Part shown: positions 11,501 to 24,500 of the stretch, piece by piece
Layout of the letters: every line of letters starts with the position of its first letter
Position numbering within the stretch: position 1 is the first letter of the stretch
Source: Scortum barcoo
Lineage: Eukaryota > Chordata > Actinopteri > Centrarchiformes > Terapontidae
Direction: 5' to 3'
Assembly (NCBI GenBank): GCA_023238725.1
Contig: CM041547.1
Span: forward strand, 24,235,428-24,299,427
Length of the DNA stretch: 64,000 bases
Notes under the pieces: generated by a model
Seen by the model: the letters and a program-made list of their open reading frames with translations, nothing else
Database searches by the model: none
What the model was told of the DNA's origin: nothing
Translations under genes and position numbers: made by a program

Positions 11501-14500
11501 TGAGTTAGCTCATGTGTAGTGGAGCAGAGCCTGTGCAGGAGCAGGGACTGAAGCACCCTGAGATACTCTGTTCTAATTGGTTGTCACGACACTGGCATGG
11601 TGACGCCTGATTTTTATCACAGGTTATCTGTCTCATGTACTTCTGTACATACATAATACATAGGGACAGTTTTAGCAAATATGACCAAAAGTTATTTTTT
11701 ACATAAGTGACCTACTTCTGCTTTAATAATAAACTTAATTAAATACTTTTCATGATTCGAAAAGATTCAGTTAATGTTTCTTTTAAAACAGTACTGGAGA
11801 TCAACTATAACAAGATTTTGGTCTTTTACTGTGTGGGAGTTTATTATTATCATCATTATTCATTTCTAAGTGTTAGGCTACATTGCACTTTTACCTGGAG
11901 TGCTATAATGAGCCCCTTTTTTATTTTTAACATGGGCAATCCCACTGCCTCCAGCCCTAGAAGCACTATGGCCTACTTATAGAACTCTAACAGCTTGGTC
12001 TTCTGATAAAAAGCAGAATGGAAAAAGTAGGATGCTCTGTGATGTATAACAGGGAGTGCTGCAACCGCTTTCTTTTACTTCTTTTATGAAGTCTTTAGTG
12101 AGCTGACTGTCTCAGTCTAATTATGGAATGAGAGGACAGTTCTGCTTCACTTGGTCACTCTGCATATTAATACTATGTTATACTAAGTTATATAAAGTCA
12201 GCCAGGGCATTAGGCTATGTATTTACTGCCATGGTTGGTAGCAGTGGTTTTCTGTGTTTTTCACGTACTGTAAATAATAATGAATTAAACAAGCCCACAA
12301 CATATTTATATGAAGTAATATGTTATGGGCCCCATTAATTTATTTAGATTTTTCTGTGGCCCTCTTAAAGAACATCCTTCCTCACACACAGCCATGAGTC
12401 AGCACACAAACGTGATGAGAAGACTTTTCTTAACATTCTTGTTCACAAAAAGTCTTGCTTTGAAAGACAGCAGGACTTCTTTGATAATTAAGTCATTTGA
12501 GCGCCTTGTGCTGTGCCACCCTCAAAATAAAAACAGATCATTTCTGGTCTGAACAATTCATGTTTTCATGATGATTATTTATAATCATTATATATTTTAC
12601 ATATTTCTACATATTTAAATATTTATATGATCTTTTAATCAAGAAATGATTATATAAATCATTTATTGTCATCGTGTTTTCACATGACGAAATTGAAATT
12701 AATATTGGTGACTTCCAGCTTTAAACGTAAATATATAGTATGTAAAAATATGTAATATGTGTACAAATCATGCAATATCCAAAGTCCAAAGTTGCAGCAG
12801 CAATGCACAGTAGGGGGGTGGGTCAGTTGTTCAAGTGCAGTCAAGTGCATGTCTCAAGTTCTCAATAGGGGGAAATGGATTGTACAGCTCTGGGGAAAAA
12901 GCTGTTTTTCAAGTCTGGCTAGTTGTTGTCTTTATGTTTCTGTACCGCTTTCCAGATGGAAGCGAGTACAAACAGTCCATTTCCCAGGTGGGTAGGGTCG
13001 GTGGCAATATGTCGGGCCTTCTTCTGCATCCGGCCAGCGTATATTGAGTCCAGGTCTGGAAGAGGACTTCCCACAATCCCCTGTGCCTGTTTTCACCACC
13101 CGGGCTAAGTCCTTTTTGGTCTTGTGCAGTGCAGCTGCCATACCACACTGCTGCACTGAGGCAGAGGATGCTCTCTGTTGTGGCCCTGTAGAAGTTTGTC
13201 AGGAGCTGAGGGGAGAGTCCAGCATGTTTCAGCTTCCTGAGGAAGAAGAGTCTTTGTTGAGCCTTCTTTACCAGGTGAGCTGTGTTCATGGACCAGGTCA
13301 GGTCAGATGTGATGTGGATGCCCAGGAACTTGATATTGTTGACACGCTCAACTGCTTCCCCGTGGATGAGGAGAGGAGCGTGCTCTGTCCTCCTGGACCT
13401 CCTGTAGTCCACTATGACCTCCTTGGTCTTGCTGGTGTTCAGAACAAGGTTGTTGTTTGAGCACCACTGAGTAAGGTGCTGGATCTCCTCTCTGTAGTGT
13501 GTGTCTCATTCATTGTCCGATATGAGGCCCACTATGGTGGTGTCATCTGCAAACTTTACGATGGTGTTTGTGGAGTGGATGGCAGAACAGTCACTGGTGA
13601 AGAGAGTGAAGAGGGCTGGGCTGAGCACGCAGCCCTGTGGTGTGCCTGTGCTCAGGACCAGTGTAGAGGATGTGTTGTCCCCGATTCTCACCACCTGAGG
13701 CCTGTTGGTGAGGAAGTCCCTGATCCAATGGCACAGCAATGAGGGCAGTCCCAGGTTGTGGAGCTTCAGTACCAGCTTGTCCGGGATCACTGTGTTGAAG
13801 GCTGAACTGAAGTCCACAAATAAGCATCCTCACGTAGGTGTTAGGAAGCTGCAGATGGGTCAGGGCTGTGTGAAGTGCAATGGAGACTGCATCCTCTGTC
13901 GACCTGTTCTCCCTGTATGCGAACTGATATTGATCCAGACCAGCAGGGATGATGTCTTTGATGTGCTTTAGGACGATCCTCTCAAAGCACTTCATGATGA
14001 CCGGAGGTTAGAGCAACAGGGCGGTAGTCATTTAGGCAGGTGACAGCAGATTTTTTAGGCACAGGCACAATGATGGAGGTTTTGAGGCTGACAGGAACTG
14101 TAGCAAGCTGCAGGGACAGGTTGAAAATGTCCAGAAAAACTCCTGCCAGTTGGTCTGCACACAATTTCAGAGTGCGACCAGACACCTTATCTGGTCCTTC
14201 AGCTTTCCTGATGTTGATTCTTTTCATGGAAGAGTTCACTTGGTGCAGCTGCAGGACTAGAGGCTGATGCAGTTCTTCCAGCCGGGGAAGGTGAACACTC
14301 TCTCTGCTGCCAGGTGTGTCAAATGTGTAGAATGTGTTCAGGGTGTCGGGGAGAGTGGAATCGTGGCTAACCAGCTGATCACTGCGCTTATAGTCCGTTA
14401 TTGTCTTGATGCCTCTCCACATACTATGTGGGTTGTTGTTTTCAAAATGCTCCTCAATGCATCGCCGTTTATACCTGCTTTTTGCTAGCTTAATGCCTTT

Positions 14501-17500
14501 TTTCAGTTCTTTTCGGGCAATGCTATAGGCCAGCTTGTCACCTGACCTGTAGGCAGCATCGTCACAGGCTTTGAGTAGGGTGCTTCACTGTGCTGTCCAG
14601 CCATGGTTTTTGATTTGGGAAAACCTTGATGGTCTTTGTGGGTAGAACAGCATCAGTACAGAATTTTAGGTAGGACAGAACCGATGACGTGTATCCATCC
14701 AGATCTGTGCCCTCCTTGAACACTTCCCAGTCAGTGCACTCAAAGCAGTCCTGTAATGCTGAAGGACGCCTCCTCAGTCCAAACCTGTACAGTTCTGGTG
14801 GTTGGTCTATGGTTGGTTTATAGGCAGGGATCAGATTCACAGATGTGGTCTGACATGCCCAGGTGTGGAGCTGCAACAGCCTTGTATGCTCCAGGGATGT
14901 TACAGTAAACTTGATCCAAGGTATTATTGTCTCTCGTTGGAAAGTTTATGGAATGATGGAATTTGGGGAAAACTGCCTTTAACTCGAGATGGTTAAAGTT
15001 AAATCTGCAGATTGATCATGCATGCAGTACAGCTCCTCCAGTGCTAATTTAGCATTAGCTCGTGGTGGATATGTAGATGGTTACAATCAGGATAGAACAG
15101 AGCTCTCTAGCCATCTTAAATGGTCTGCATTTCACTGCCAGATATTCCAGATCAGGAGAACAGTATGTTCCGATGATGTTCGTGGCTGTACACCAGGCGT
15201 TATGAATGTACAGAGCCAAACCTCCACCTCTGTGTTTCTCTGAGGCTGCAGTCCTGTCTGCCCAGAAGAAGAGAGCGCCCCGCCAGCTCCACTGCCTGCG
15301 TCTGGGATGTTGTTATCCAGCCAGGTCTCGGTAAGCGATCGCCACACAGCTGTCGATCTTTGCAGAGACGATCCTCAGCTTCATCTCGTCCATTTTGTTG
15401 ACGAGTGAGTGACCTGGCGTTTGTGAGGAAGAGACTGGGAAGAGCTGGCTGTATGTGTTAGCTTGTAGCCTATCATGCAGGCCGCCCTCTCTTGCCCCGC
15501 TTTTGTTTGCATGATGCCTCCTCCGTCTCCTTGGCAACAGAGGGATCCACAGTCCGTTGAATCTCTGGTGGTATAAAATCCAGCCTTGGAAACACCTGCT
15601 TGGTGTGCACTCTCCCCAATCTCCAACAACTTGGCCCTACTGTACTCAGCTGCTGCTGCTGGAGACTATAAGATAACTAAAAAGATAACTAAAAACATAA
15701 ATAAAAAGAAACAAAGCCGGGAGCACCAAGCCACTGCATGTCCACGCGCCACCATGGCAACAATTTGCCATGGCAGCATTAAGGCATTCTTGCTACAAAC
15801 AACTATGAACAAAAAAAATGAACATTAGGTAACTGGTATTTATTGCAGTTCCAAATGAGCTGTATTATATTTTACAGGTATTTGTATTTCTTTTGTTCCA
15901 CACTCAGTGTCATCAATGAAAACTATGACAAAAACTGAAACAGTTTCGTCTGTGGTCCAGAGTATCTCTTGTTCAGAAGCTGATTTAGCTGTCTGTTTAA
16001 CTGGTTCTTAGAAGAAACAGAATTATGAACAGATTAACAAAAACATGAAGAGCAACATGGCAATAAAAAGGTAAAGTAATGTATCTTTACTGAGTAATGA
16101 GAATGTAACTCTGCTGTTCTCTCTCTCTTTGTCAACTAAAAAAAATTAATGTTCTTTATGTCCCTCACTGAGTCACTGAATCCCTTTGAAACGAAGTTCT
16201 GTATGGTGTGAACCTAAAAAGACTAAATATCTGTAGTATTTTTCTTCATTAGCATATTAGAATTACTGATGAAGCCAGAACAGAAAATGATAAACAACCA
16301 TTTTCTGCTAATTAAACCCAGATTATTTTATCCTTGTTGCACTCTGCTGGATGATTCAGCTGTAAAAACACAGACCTCAAAACACTAAACTATGAATAGG
16401 ATTACAGATGCAAAACCCATGTTTTTCTATACCGGATTGAATGTATCTAAGGATGTCTCGTTCACTGTGTCTTATTTCATTGCCCTCTGCATTTAATGCA
16501 GGGTTGTTGTTTTTATGCTTTGCTAACAGATTTTCCTGTCGCTCAAATGGCCCCAGAGCATTATTTTGTCAGCCCCTCACAACGCCCCTGGCAACACATA
16601 AACCATTAATGCTCTTTACATGCATGCCAGCCATATTTATCATACATATTATTATATGACATTCGCTGCATTCACATATTCATTACTCCTGTTTGTATAT
16701 AATATATGAGAAGAAAGCACTTAGCCTTAGTTTAAGCATGGCATGCCACTGCTGGGGTAGTATGAAATTAAACCATTACTCACCAGCCTGGAATCTATTC
16801 ACAGCCTAATCCTTAAAGAAAAGCAAAACAGTATTTTAAAATAGGCTAAGGATTTAGAATCTAAAACTGACTCCTTTCTACGTCACACAACAGTAAAGGT
16901 TCTGTAGCACTTTCCTATTATTGTATAATATATAGAAATATTTCTTAAAAGAATGCAAGAACATGTACTCAACTAAATCTTTTGACTGCACAAACTTCCC
17001 GGTTTAACTTGATGCGTGGCATGGTTCATGACGAGATGTCCATTTGTAAACTCTGATCATGAGCATAATAAAATGTTCTGTTCCATTTGTGCACAAATTT
17101 TATTCACAGAAAATGTTACCCACAGTAAAAAGAACAACTATACACTACAGAGATTAAAATGTGAGCAGTAATTTTATAAAAAATAAGACCATATGTGATG
17201 GTCGGTATTCTTGTCCCTGCTCTCCAGCTATGCCTCTGGTTTCTTATATCTTTTTCTACCAGATGCTCTCAAGACTTTTCAAGCCCTTCTTGCAGTGACT
17301 GCAATCATCCTATTCCCTCATCAGCCACACTCATTATAAGTACCAGCCCAGATGCACTACTCCTCCTTAAGATCATTTCACATGTAAATATGTGAGAACA
17401 AACACATTCACAATTGAAGTTCTTGAATGAGGCCCAGTGGGGAGAAAAAAACATAAAAAAGTAAAAAAACTGAAAATCATGATAATTTATGAATAATTAC

Positions 17501-18498
17501 ACAGAATTAATAACAAGCAAGCAAGCCTCAGCTATAAATGAAAGGCTGACCAAAGTTTGATCGCACATATTGTTGTTTCTTTTACAATCTTGTCTGATCT
17601 GAAGTTACAGTGGTGGAGCAGCTGTTCCTATGAGTGGCAGAGAACAAATATCTCAAAGGATTTCCACGTTTTTTAACTAAAGCACATTAGATGACAGAGT
17701 TGTTGCACAACAGGTGGGGTTTTCCAATTGCATGTGGGAGCTCCCTGCACAGGCCTGAGGAAAACAAATCAAACATACTCTAAGTAATTGAGTACAAACA
17801 GGTTAAAGCTGTTTGATGTGTGGAGCAAACCAGCGTGAGGCAAATCTTCAAAGCCTTCCTCTGTTTTCTGCCAAGCATGTAATGGAATCAAATGTATAGA
17901 GGACATGAGGTTTGATAGAAAGAGGAGGTAATGAAGAAGAGAATCATAGAAAGGTGGTGGGGCGGATTTGTGTGTGTGTGTGTGTGGGGGGGGTGTCACA
18001 GCAAAATAAGGAACTGTAAGAATGAGAATATGTGAAAAGAAGACAAGGTGTGGTTGGAAAAGGGACAAACAGAGAAAGGCAGAAAGGACAGAGATGGTAT
18101 TAATAATGTCAAAGATTAAATCGAAGAAAAGGAGAGCTGTGATGGCTGAGTGGGTACGGAGCTGGACATGAAATCTAATGAGGACCCCTGAGCAGGCTCA
18201 AACCCTGCTGACAAAGAGGTGAAATGGAGAAACATTAAATGTTTTCTTGCTTTATCTGACTGAAGAGCACAACTTTCTGATTCATCAGACATTTTCAACT
18301 GTTTTTCATGGCTATAGCTTTCACTGGATGAAATTATGAACTGAACTGCTTTTTGCATTTTTCCAAGCTTGACCTTCAATACCATGGATGTGATAAAGAG
18401 TACTATACTAATTTAGTCATTTACTTTCATAACATTTGGGGACTTGTGAGGCAAATCTGAAAAACAATGCTCAAAACTAAAGCTTACTAAGCAGACAT

Positions 18499-18563
<65 letters not shown>

Positions 18564-21500
18564 AGAAAGAATAGAATAGAATAAAAATCAAATAAAACAA
18601 TATATATATATAATTACTTAGCAATATGTGCTTATATACATTATTACATGCCCATATACATATACATCAATAAAGTATACCTGTACAGTATGCAATGCCA
18701 ATGTTCCATGTAAATTATTATTTTTGGTGTGCAGAGGATGAGCTGTCTCAGCATCAATCTGGTTTGGCAGCAGAAACTTCTGAATTGTTTGCCAGATGGA
18801 TGGAGAGATGAGATGGTGGTGTTGTCCACAAACAACCGAACTCTCTCTTGTGGATGTACAAGAAAGGGCTGTGCAGTCAATGGGAGGCTTACAGGGCTCC
18901 GGTGTCATATGGAGGCAGTGTAGACGTGACAGCTGTGACATGACTATTTGTTGAGCAGATCAAAAGAGATATAAAAGGTGTTTAACTCATCTGACAATGT
19001 GCTCTTTGATCGGGACACTGTTTTTGCAGCTTGTGATGGTCTGGATTGCCTGCCAAATATAATTTGTATTGTTGGTGTTGCAGTCTCCAGTCCTCTGATG
19101 TCTCCTCTTTGCCTTTTTGATGGCAGCTTTCAGTCTTTCAGTCTGGATCAAGCCCTCATCTCTCCTTTCAGTCTGACGTTCTAGTTGGGGAATGATTTTA
19201 TCCTTTGTCATCACCATATCATCGACACTTTTGCTGATGTATGATGTCACTGTTGATATATTCCAACACTGATGTGGTTCTTGTGGGTGGTGGTGAACAT
19301 CTGCCAGTCTGTGCATTGAAAACACCCTTACAAAGCTGCTGTAGCTTCATCTATCTACACTAACTATTTTTTTCTGATGGTTTGATCCCGTTAATCAGCA
19401 GGGAGTTAGTTAGAAGCCAGGATGTGGGCCTGATAGTCCAAAGTTGGGGGGCTTTGTAGCTGCCAGGTATGTTCATGTAAACATATTCCAGGATTTTCTT
19501 TTTTTTATCTTTCACAGGTGAGTGTCTGGACACACGGGTGGAATTTAGGAAAAACATTTCTGAAAAGTTCCTGTAGATCATTTTTTTGTTTTTGTCTGAT
19601 TCGAACAAGTCCACCTCTCCTCGTCTTACCAGAGTCTTTCCACAGTATCATAATGCTGTGGTGCAATGATGAAACATCAGTAAACATCAGTCCTGCTGTG
19701 ACATTGAAGTGTTTGTAACAATGACAAAGATTCATAATGCAGCATTAAACAGTCTGACAGTGTTTGGGATGAAGGACCTGTGGAAGCACTCCTTCCTACA
19801 CCTTGGGTGTCTGAGTCTGTTACTGAAGGAGCTGCTTAAGGCCCCCACAGTCTGATGATGCAGAGGGTGGGAGGTGTTGTCCATGATAGTGGACTGTTTG
19901 GCCAGAGCCCTCCTCTCCCCCATCACCTCGATGGAGTCCAGGGGGCAGCCACAGACTGAACTGACTTATTTAATCAGTCTGTTGAGCCTCTTCTTGTCCC
20001 GCTCAGAACACCCCCCTCCCCAGCAGACCACTGCATAGGAGACCACAGACACCACCACAGTCTCATAAAAAGTCCTCAGCAGTGGCCTGCACACACCAAA
20101 AGATCCCAGCCTCCTCAGCATGTAAAGACGACTCTAATTTGACCCTTCTTGTAGAGTGAGTCAGTGTTGTCAGTCCAGTCCAGTTTGTTATTTAAGTGAA
20201 CACCCAGGAACTTGTACGTCCTCACTCTCTCAATGTTCAGTTTCAGATTCAGATTCAGATTTCCTTTATTAGTCCCACAGCGGGGAAATTAACGGCATAA
20301 CAGCAGCGAAGACACATATAGTGGGAAACAATCAGAATGTAGGATAAAATAAAATAAAATAAAATAAAATAAAATAAAAAATAAAACAAAAGGTAAAATA
20401 ATCCAAGATAAATAAAAACTATAACTGTAAGTAAACCTGTACATAGTACAGAGGGAGTATGCCTGAGAGTATATACATATGAGAAATATATATAATTTCT
20501 CAGGGAGTGCAAAGAAGTGAAATAGTGTTATTGTTTATTGTTTATTGTTCACTGTCCATTGTCTGCAGACTAGCGGGCATTTTGTTTGTTGTGTAGTCTG
20601 ACAGCAGCAGGCAGGAAGGACCTGCGGTACCTCTCCTTCACACAGCGTGGATGGAGCAGCCGCTCACTGAAGGAGCTGCCCAGAGCTGTCAGAGTGTCCT
20701 GTAGAGGGTGGGACGTGTTGTTTAACAGGGATGACAGCTTAGCCATCATCCTCCTCCGTTTCCCACCACCTCCACTGAGTCCAGAGGGCATCCCTAGGAC
20801 AGAGCTGGCCCTCCTCACCAGTCTGTCCATTCCTCCTCCTATCCTCTGTCCGTGATGCTGCTGGCCCAGCAGACTATCCCATAAAAGATGGCTGATGCCA
20901 CCACAGAGTCATAGAAGGTCCTGAGGAGGAGTGGTCCCTGCACTCCAAAAGACCTCAGCCTCCTGAGCAGGAACAGTCTGCTGTTGCCCTTCTTGACAAG
21001 GGCATTGGTGTTGTCCGACCAATCCAGACTGTCATTTAGGTGAACACCCAGGTACTTGTAGGACTTCACAGTGTCAATGTCCATTCCCTGGATGCTCACC
21101 GGTGCAGGCGGAGAGTGGACTACGCCTGCGGAAATCCACCACCAGCTCCTTGGTTTTACCAGCGTTGATCTGGAGGTTGTTCCGCAGGCACCAGTCCGCA
21201 AAGTCCTGAATAAGTCCTCTGTACTCTCTGTCGTCCCCATCTGTGATGAGGCCAACAACAGCAGAGTCATCAGAGAACTTCTGGAGATGACAGGATGGAG
21301 TGTATTGTACGAAGAAGTCTGCAGTGTAGAGGGTGAACAGGAAAGGAGCCAGAACTGTTCCCTCCCTGCGGAGCACCAGTGCTGCAGAGAAGCCGATCCG
21401 ACTCAAAGCCCTGCACCCTCACAAACTGTGGTCTGTGTGTGAGGTAGTCCAAAATCCATGTAGTGAAGTGAGGTGATGATCCACCCCAGCTAGCTGCAGC

Positions 21501-24500
21501 TTGTCCCCCAGCAGCCTGGGCTGGATGGTGTTGAATGCACTGGAGAAATCAAAGAACATGATCCTCACAGTGCTTCCAGGCCTTCTCCAGGTGAGTGAGG
21601 GAGGTGTGAAGGAGGTAGATGACGGCATCATCCACCCCGATGTGTCAGGCTGGTAGGCGAACTGCAGCAGGTCCATGAAGGAGCTCACCAGCGGGCGCAG
21701 ATGGGCGCCAGGACCAAGTCTCTCCAGCGTCTTCATCAGATGAGACGTCAGAGCTACCGGCCTGTAGCTGTTGAGCTCCTTGGGGTGCGGTGTCTTTGGC
21801 ACTGGGACGATGCAGGACGTCTTCCAGAGCTTGTGGCACTCTCCCCAGCTTCAGGCTCAGGTTGAATGTGTACTACCTAAAAATCCCACACAGCTGGTCT
21901 GCGCAGGACTTCAGGAGCCTGGAGCTGATGCCATCCGGACCTGCTGCTTTCCTGGCCCTGTTCTTCTTCAGGGCATTCCTCACCTGGTGTGTTGTGAGGA
22001 GGAGCAGGCTGGAGCAGGGAGGTGTTGATGGGGGGGAGGTGCACAGGACAGAGTGTGAAGTGGCAGTGTCCGGTAGGTGTGAACTGAGGGTAGAGGTGTG
22101 AACTGAGGGTTGTGAGAGGGGGGGAGTGGTAGGTGTGAACTGAGGGTCGTGAGAGGGGGTGAGGGGGCACAGGAGGAGCAGTGGACAGGGGGCACAGAGC
22201 AAGATGGGGGTTGCAGCAGAGAAGACTGGGCCGGGGGAGGGGCGGATGCCTGATCAAATCTGTTGAAGAATAAGTTCAGGTCATTTGCCCACCCCTGGTC
22301 TCCCACAGGCTGGGACTTTGGCTCCTTGAAGCCCGAGATGGTCTTAAGTCCCTTCCAGACACCACAGATGTTGTTCTGCTGCAGCTGGTGCTCCATCTTC
22401 CTCCTGTAGCAGTCTTTCCCCTTCCTGATCATCCTCCTCAGTTCCCTCTGCACAGACTTCAGCTCCTCTTTGTTTCCAGACACAAAAGCTCTCCTCTTCT
22501 CCTTCAAGAGAGCCTTAATATCTGGGGTAATCCAGGGCTTGCTGTTGGAGAAGCTCCGTACAGTCCTGGTGGGTACGGTGTTCTCCACACAGAAGTTAAT
22601 ATATGTAGTCCGTCAGGCAGTGGGTGAGACTGTCGATGTCCTCCCCATGGGAACATCGCTGAAAACATCCCACAGTGTTGTGTTGAAACAGTCTTTCAGG
22701 GCCTCCTCGGCTTCTTCAGACCATTTCTTCACAGTGCGGGTGACAGCAGGCTGCCTGTGCACAAGAGTCTTATACACAGGCAGGAGGTGCACGAGGTTGT
22801 GGTCGGCTCGGCCCAGGGGAGGAAGAGGGAGTGAGTGGTATGCCTCCTTGGTGTTGGCATAAAACAGGTCCAGTGTTTTATTGTCTCTGGTGTGGCATGT
22901 GACATACTGGGTGAATTTGGGCAGGAGAGGAGGATGGAGAGGCATGATTGAAGTCTCCAGAGATGAGGAGGAGGGCATCAGGGTGCTGTGTCTGCAGCCT
23001 GCTCACTGCTGAGAGCAGGACATCACAGGCTGCATCGGCGTTAGCAGAGGGGGGGATGTGTGTACACTACCACCACAAGGGCATGAGTGAACTCCCTCGG
23101 CAGGTAGTAAGGCCTCATGCTGACGGCCAACAGTTCAATGTCCTTACAGCAGTGCTGCTCCTTGATAGTGATGTGCCCTGGTTTACACCATCTATCATTT
23201 ACAAACACTGCCGCCAGCCCTCCTCCTCCATTCCTCTTACCGCTCTCCTTGCTTCTGTCCGCCCGTAGGAGAGTGAAGCCGTCCAGTTCAGCAGCAGCCG
23301 TGTCCAGGGAGAGCGTGGATTACGCGGGAGATCAGCCACGACTGGAGATGACGGGTCAGCGCCATAACTCGTCCATCTTCTTGGGGGAGATCTTACATTC
23401 CCCTATGATGATGGAGGGGATCAGAGGCCCATGGGCATTAACAGCTGATCCCTGCTGGGTAGAGATCTACATTCCCTGATGAGCCGTGGCTCCGCAATGG
23501 AGGGAGGTCTTCCGGAGGTCTCTGTAAACATGGAGCCGTGGCTCTCCGCGATTCTGGACACGGTAACAAAAAGTGCAAAAACCAGTAAGAGCCACCAGTA
23601 GAGCCACAAAGTACAAACTCTACCAGTTTTGTGTGCATGGTGAAAAGAAAAATTAAAACACACAAAAACAAAAAAGTAGGAAGAATAGAAGTAGTAAAAG
23701 TAACAGAAAGCTCAACGGTGAGCAGGAGCTGCTGTTACAGGCTGCCACTCACGCGGCGCCAACGAGCTTCTAGGCTGATGTCAAGTCCCTGGATGTTCAC
23801 TGGTGCAATCTCGGATGAGGGTTTCCTGCTGAAGTCGATCACCATCTCCTTTGTCTTGCTGGCATTGACTTGAAGGTGATTCAGCTCACACCAGTCGACA
23901 AAGTCCATGATGACCTTCCTGTACTCACAGTCGTTCCCCTCTGACACACATCCCACAATGGCAGTGTCATTGGAGAACTTCTGGAGGTGGCAACTGTCCG
24001 TGGAGTATGTAAAGTCCAATGTGTAGAGGGTGAAGAGGAAAGGTGAGAGGACTGTTCCCTGGGGGGACCCACCACATCGGACACACAGTCCTGCAGCCTC
24101 ACAAACTGGGGTCTGTCAGTGAGGTAGTTGGTGACCCATGCAGTCAGCTGGTCACTGGCCCCCGCTCTCGCCAGCTTCACCCTGAGCAGTGAGGGGTGGT
24201 GGTGGGTGGGGTGGGTGAATGTGACATTCGTAGCCCATGTCTAGGATTCGTCTGTGTGTAGTGGCTCTTGATGCGCTGACTCCAGCCTCAGTCCACTCCT
24301 TGTGAAGCTCCCCCAAATTCTTGAACGGATTTTGCTTGACAATCCTCTCAAGGCTGCGGTTATCCCTTTTGCTGGTGCACCTTTTCCTACCACACTTTTT
24401 CCTTCCACTCAACTTTCTAGGAATATGCTTGGATACAGCACTCTGTGAACAACCAGCTTCTTTAGCTATGACCTTTTGTGGATTACCCTCCTTGTTGAGG

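Larger units (their letters stand above)
20240..23762 (-). mobile_element. LINE copy 2, near full length (about 3.5 kb), nested in copy 3
   Basis: Sense strand is minus. It starts with a GGCGCCGCGTGAGTGG 5' end at about 23762. Endonuclease follows at about 23330-22790 (CHTRDNKTLDLFY, LGRADHNLVHL), then a linker (22588-22250, NSKPWITPDIKALL, VWKGLKTISGFKEP), a Pro/Ser-rich spacer with a minisatellite (22075-22147), RT (22000-21260, AAGPDGISS, ELNSYRPVALTS, DFSSAFNTIQP, FSDD at 21266-21277), and thumb to C-terminus (21120-20570, SYKYLGVHLNDSLDW, SLLNNTSHPLQD, ERYRRSFLPAAVRL). The 3' UTR has an ATAAA repeat and ends TTTCCCCGCTGTGGGACTAA, then TAAAGG and AATCTG repeats (20244-20261). Frameshifts split the ORF, but identity to the copy at 27284-28197 is high, so the family was active fairly recently. 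Confidence 0.92.

Noticed and set aside
12909..13460. Plus-strand open frames over LINE copy 1
   Set aside because: Antisense shadows of the LINE ORF2, which has clear RT motifs on the minus strand.
20344..20387. CRISPR-like or regulatory array
   Set aside because: Simple ATAAA repeat in a LINE 3' UTR in a vertebrate genome; no spacers.
22388..22862. Plus-strand open frames of 79-130 codons
   Set aside because: Antisense to the endonuclease and linker of LINE copy 2.
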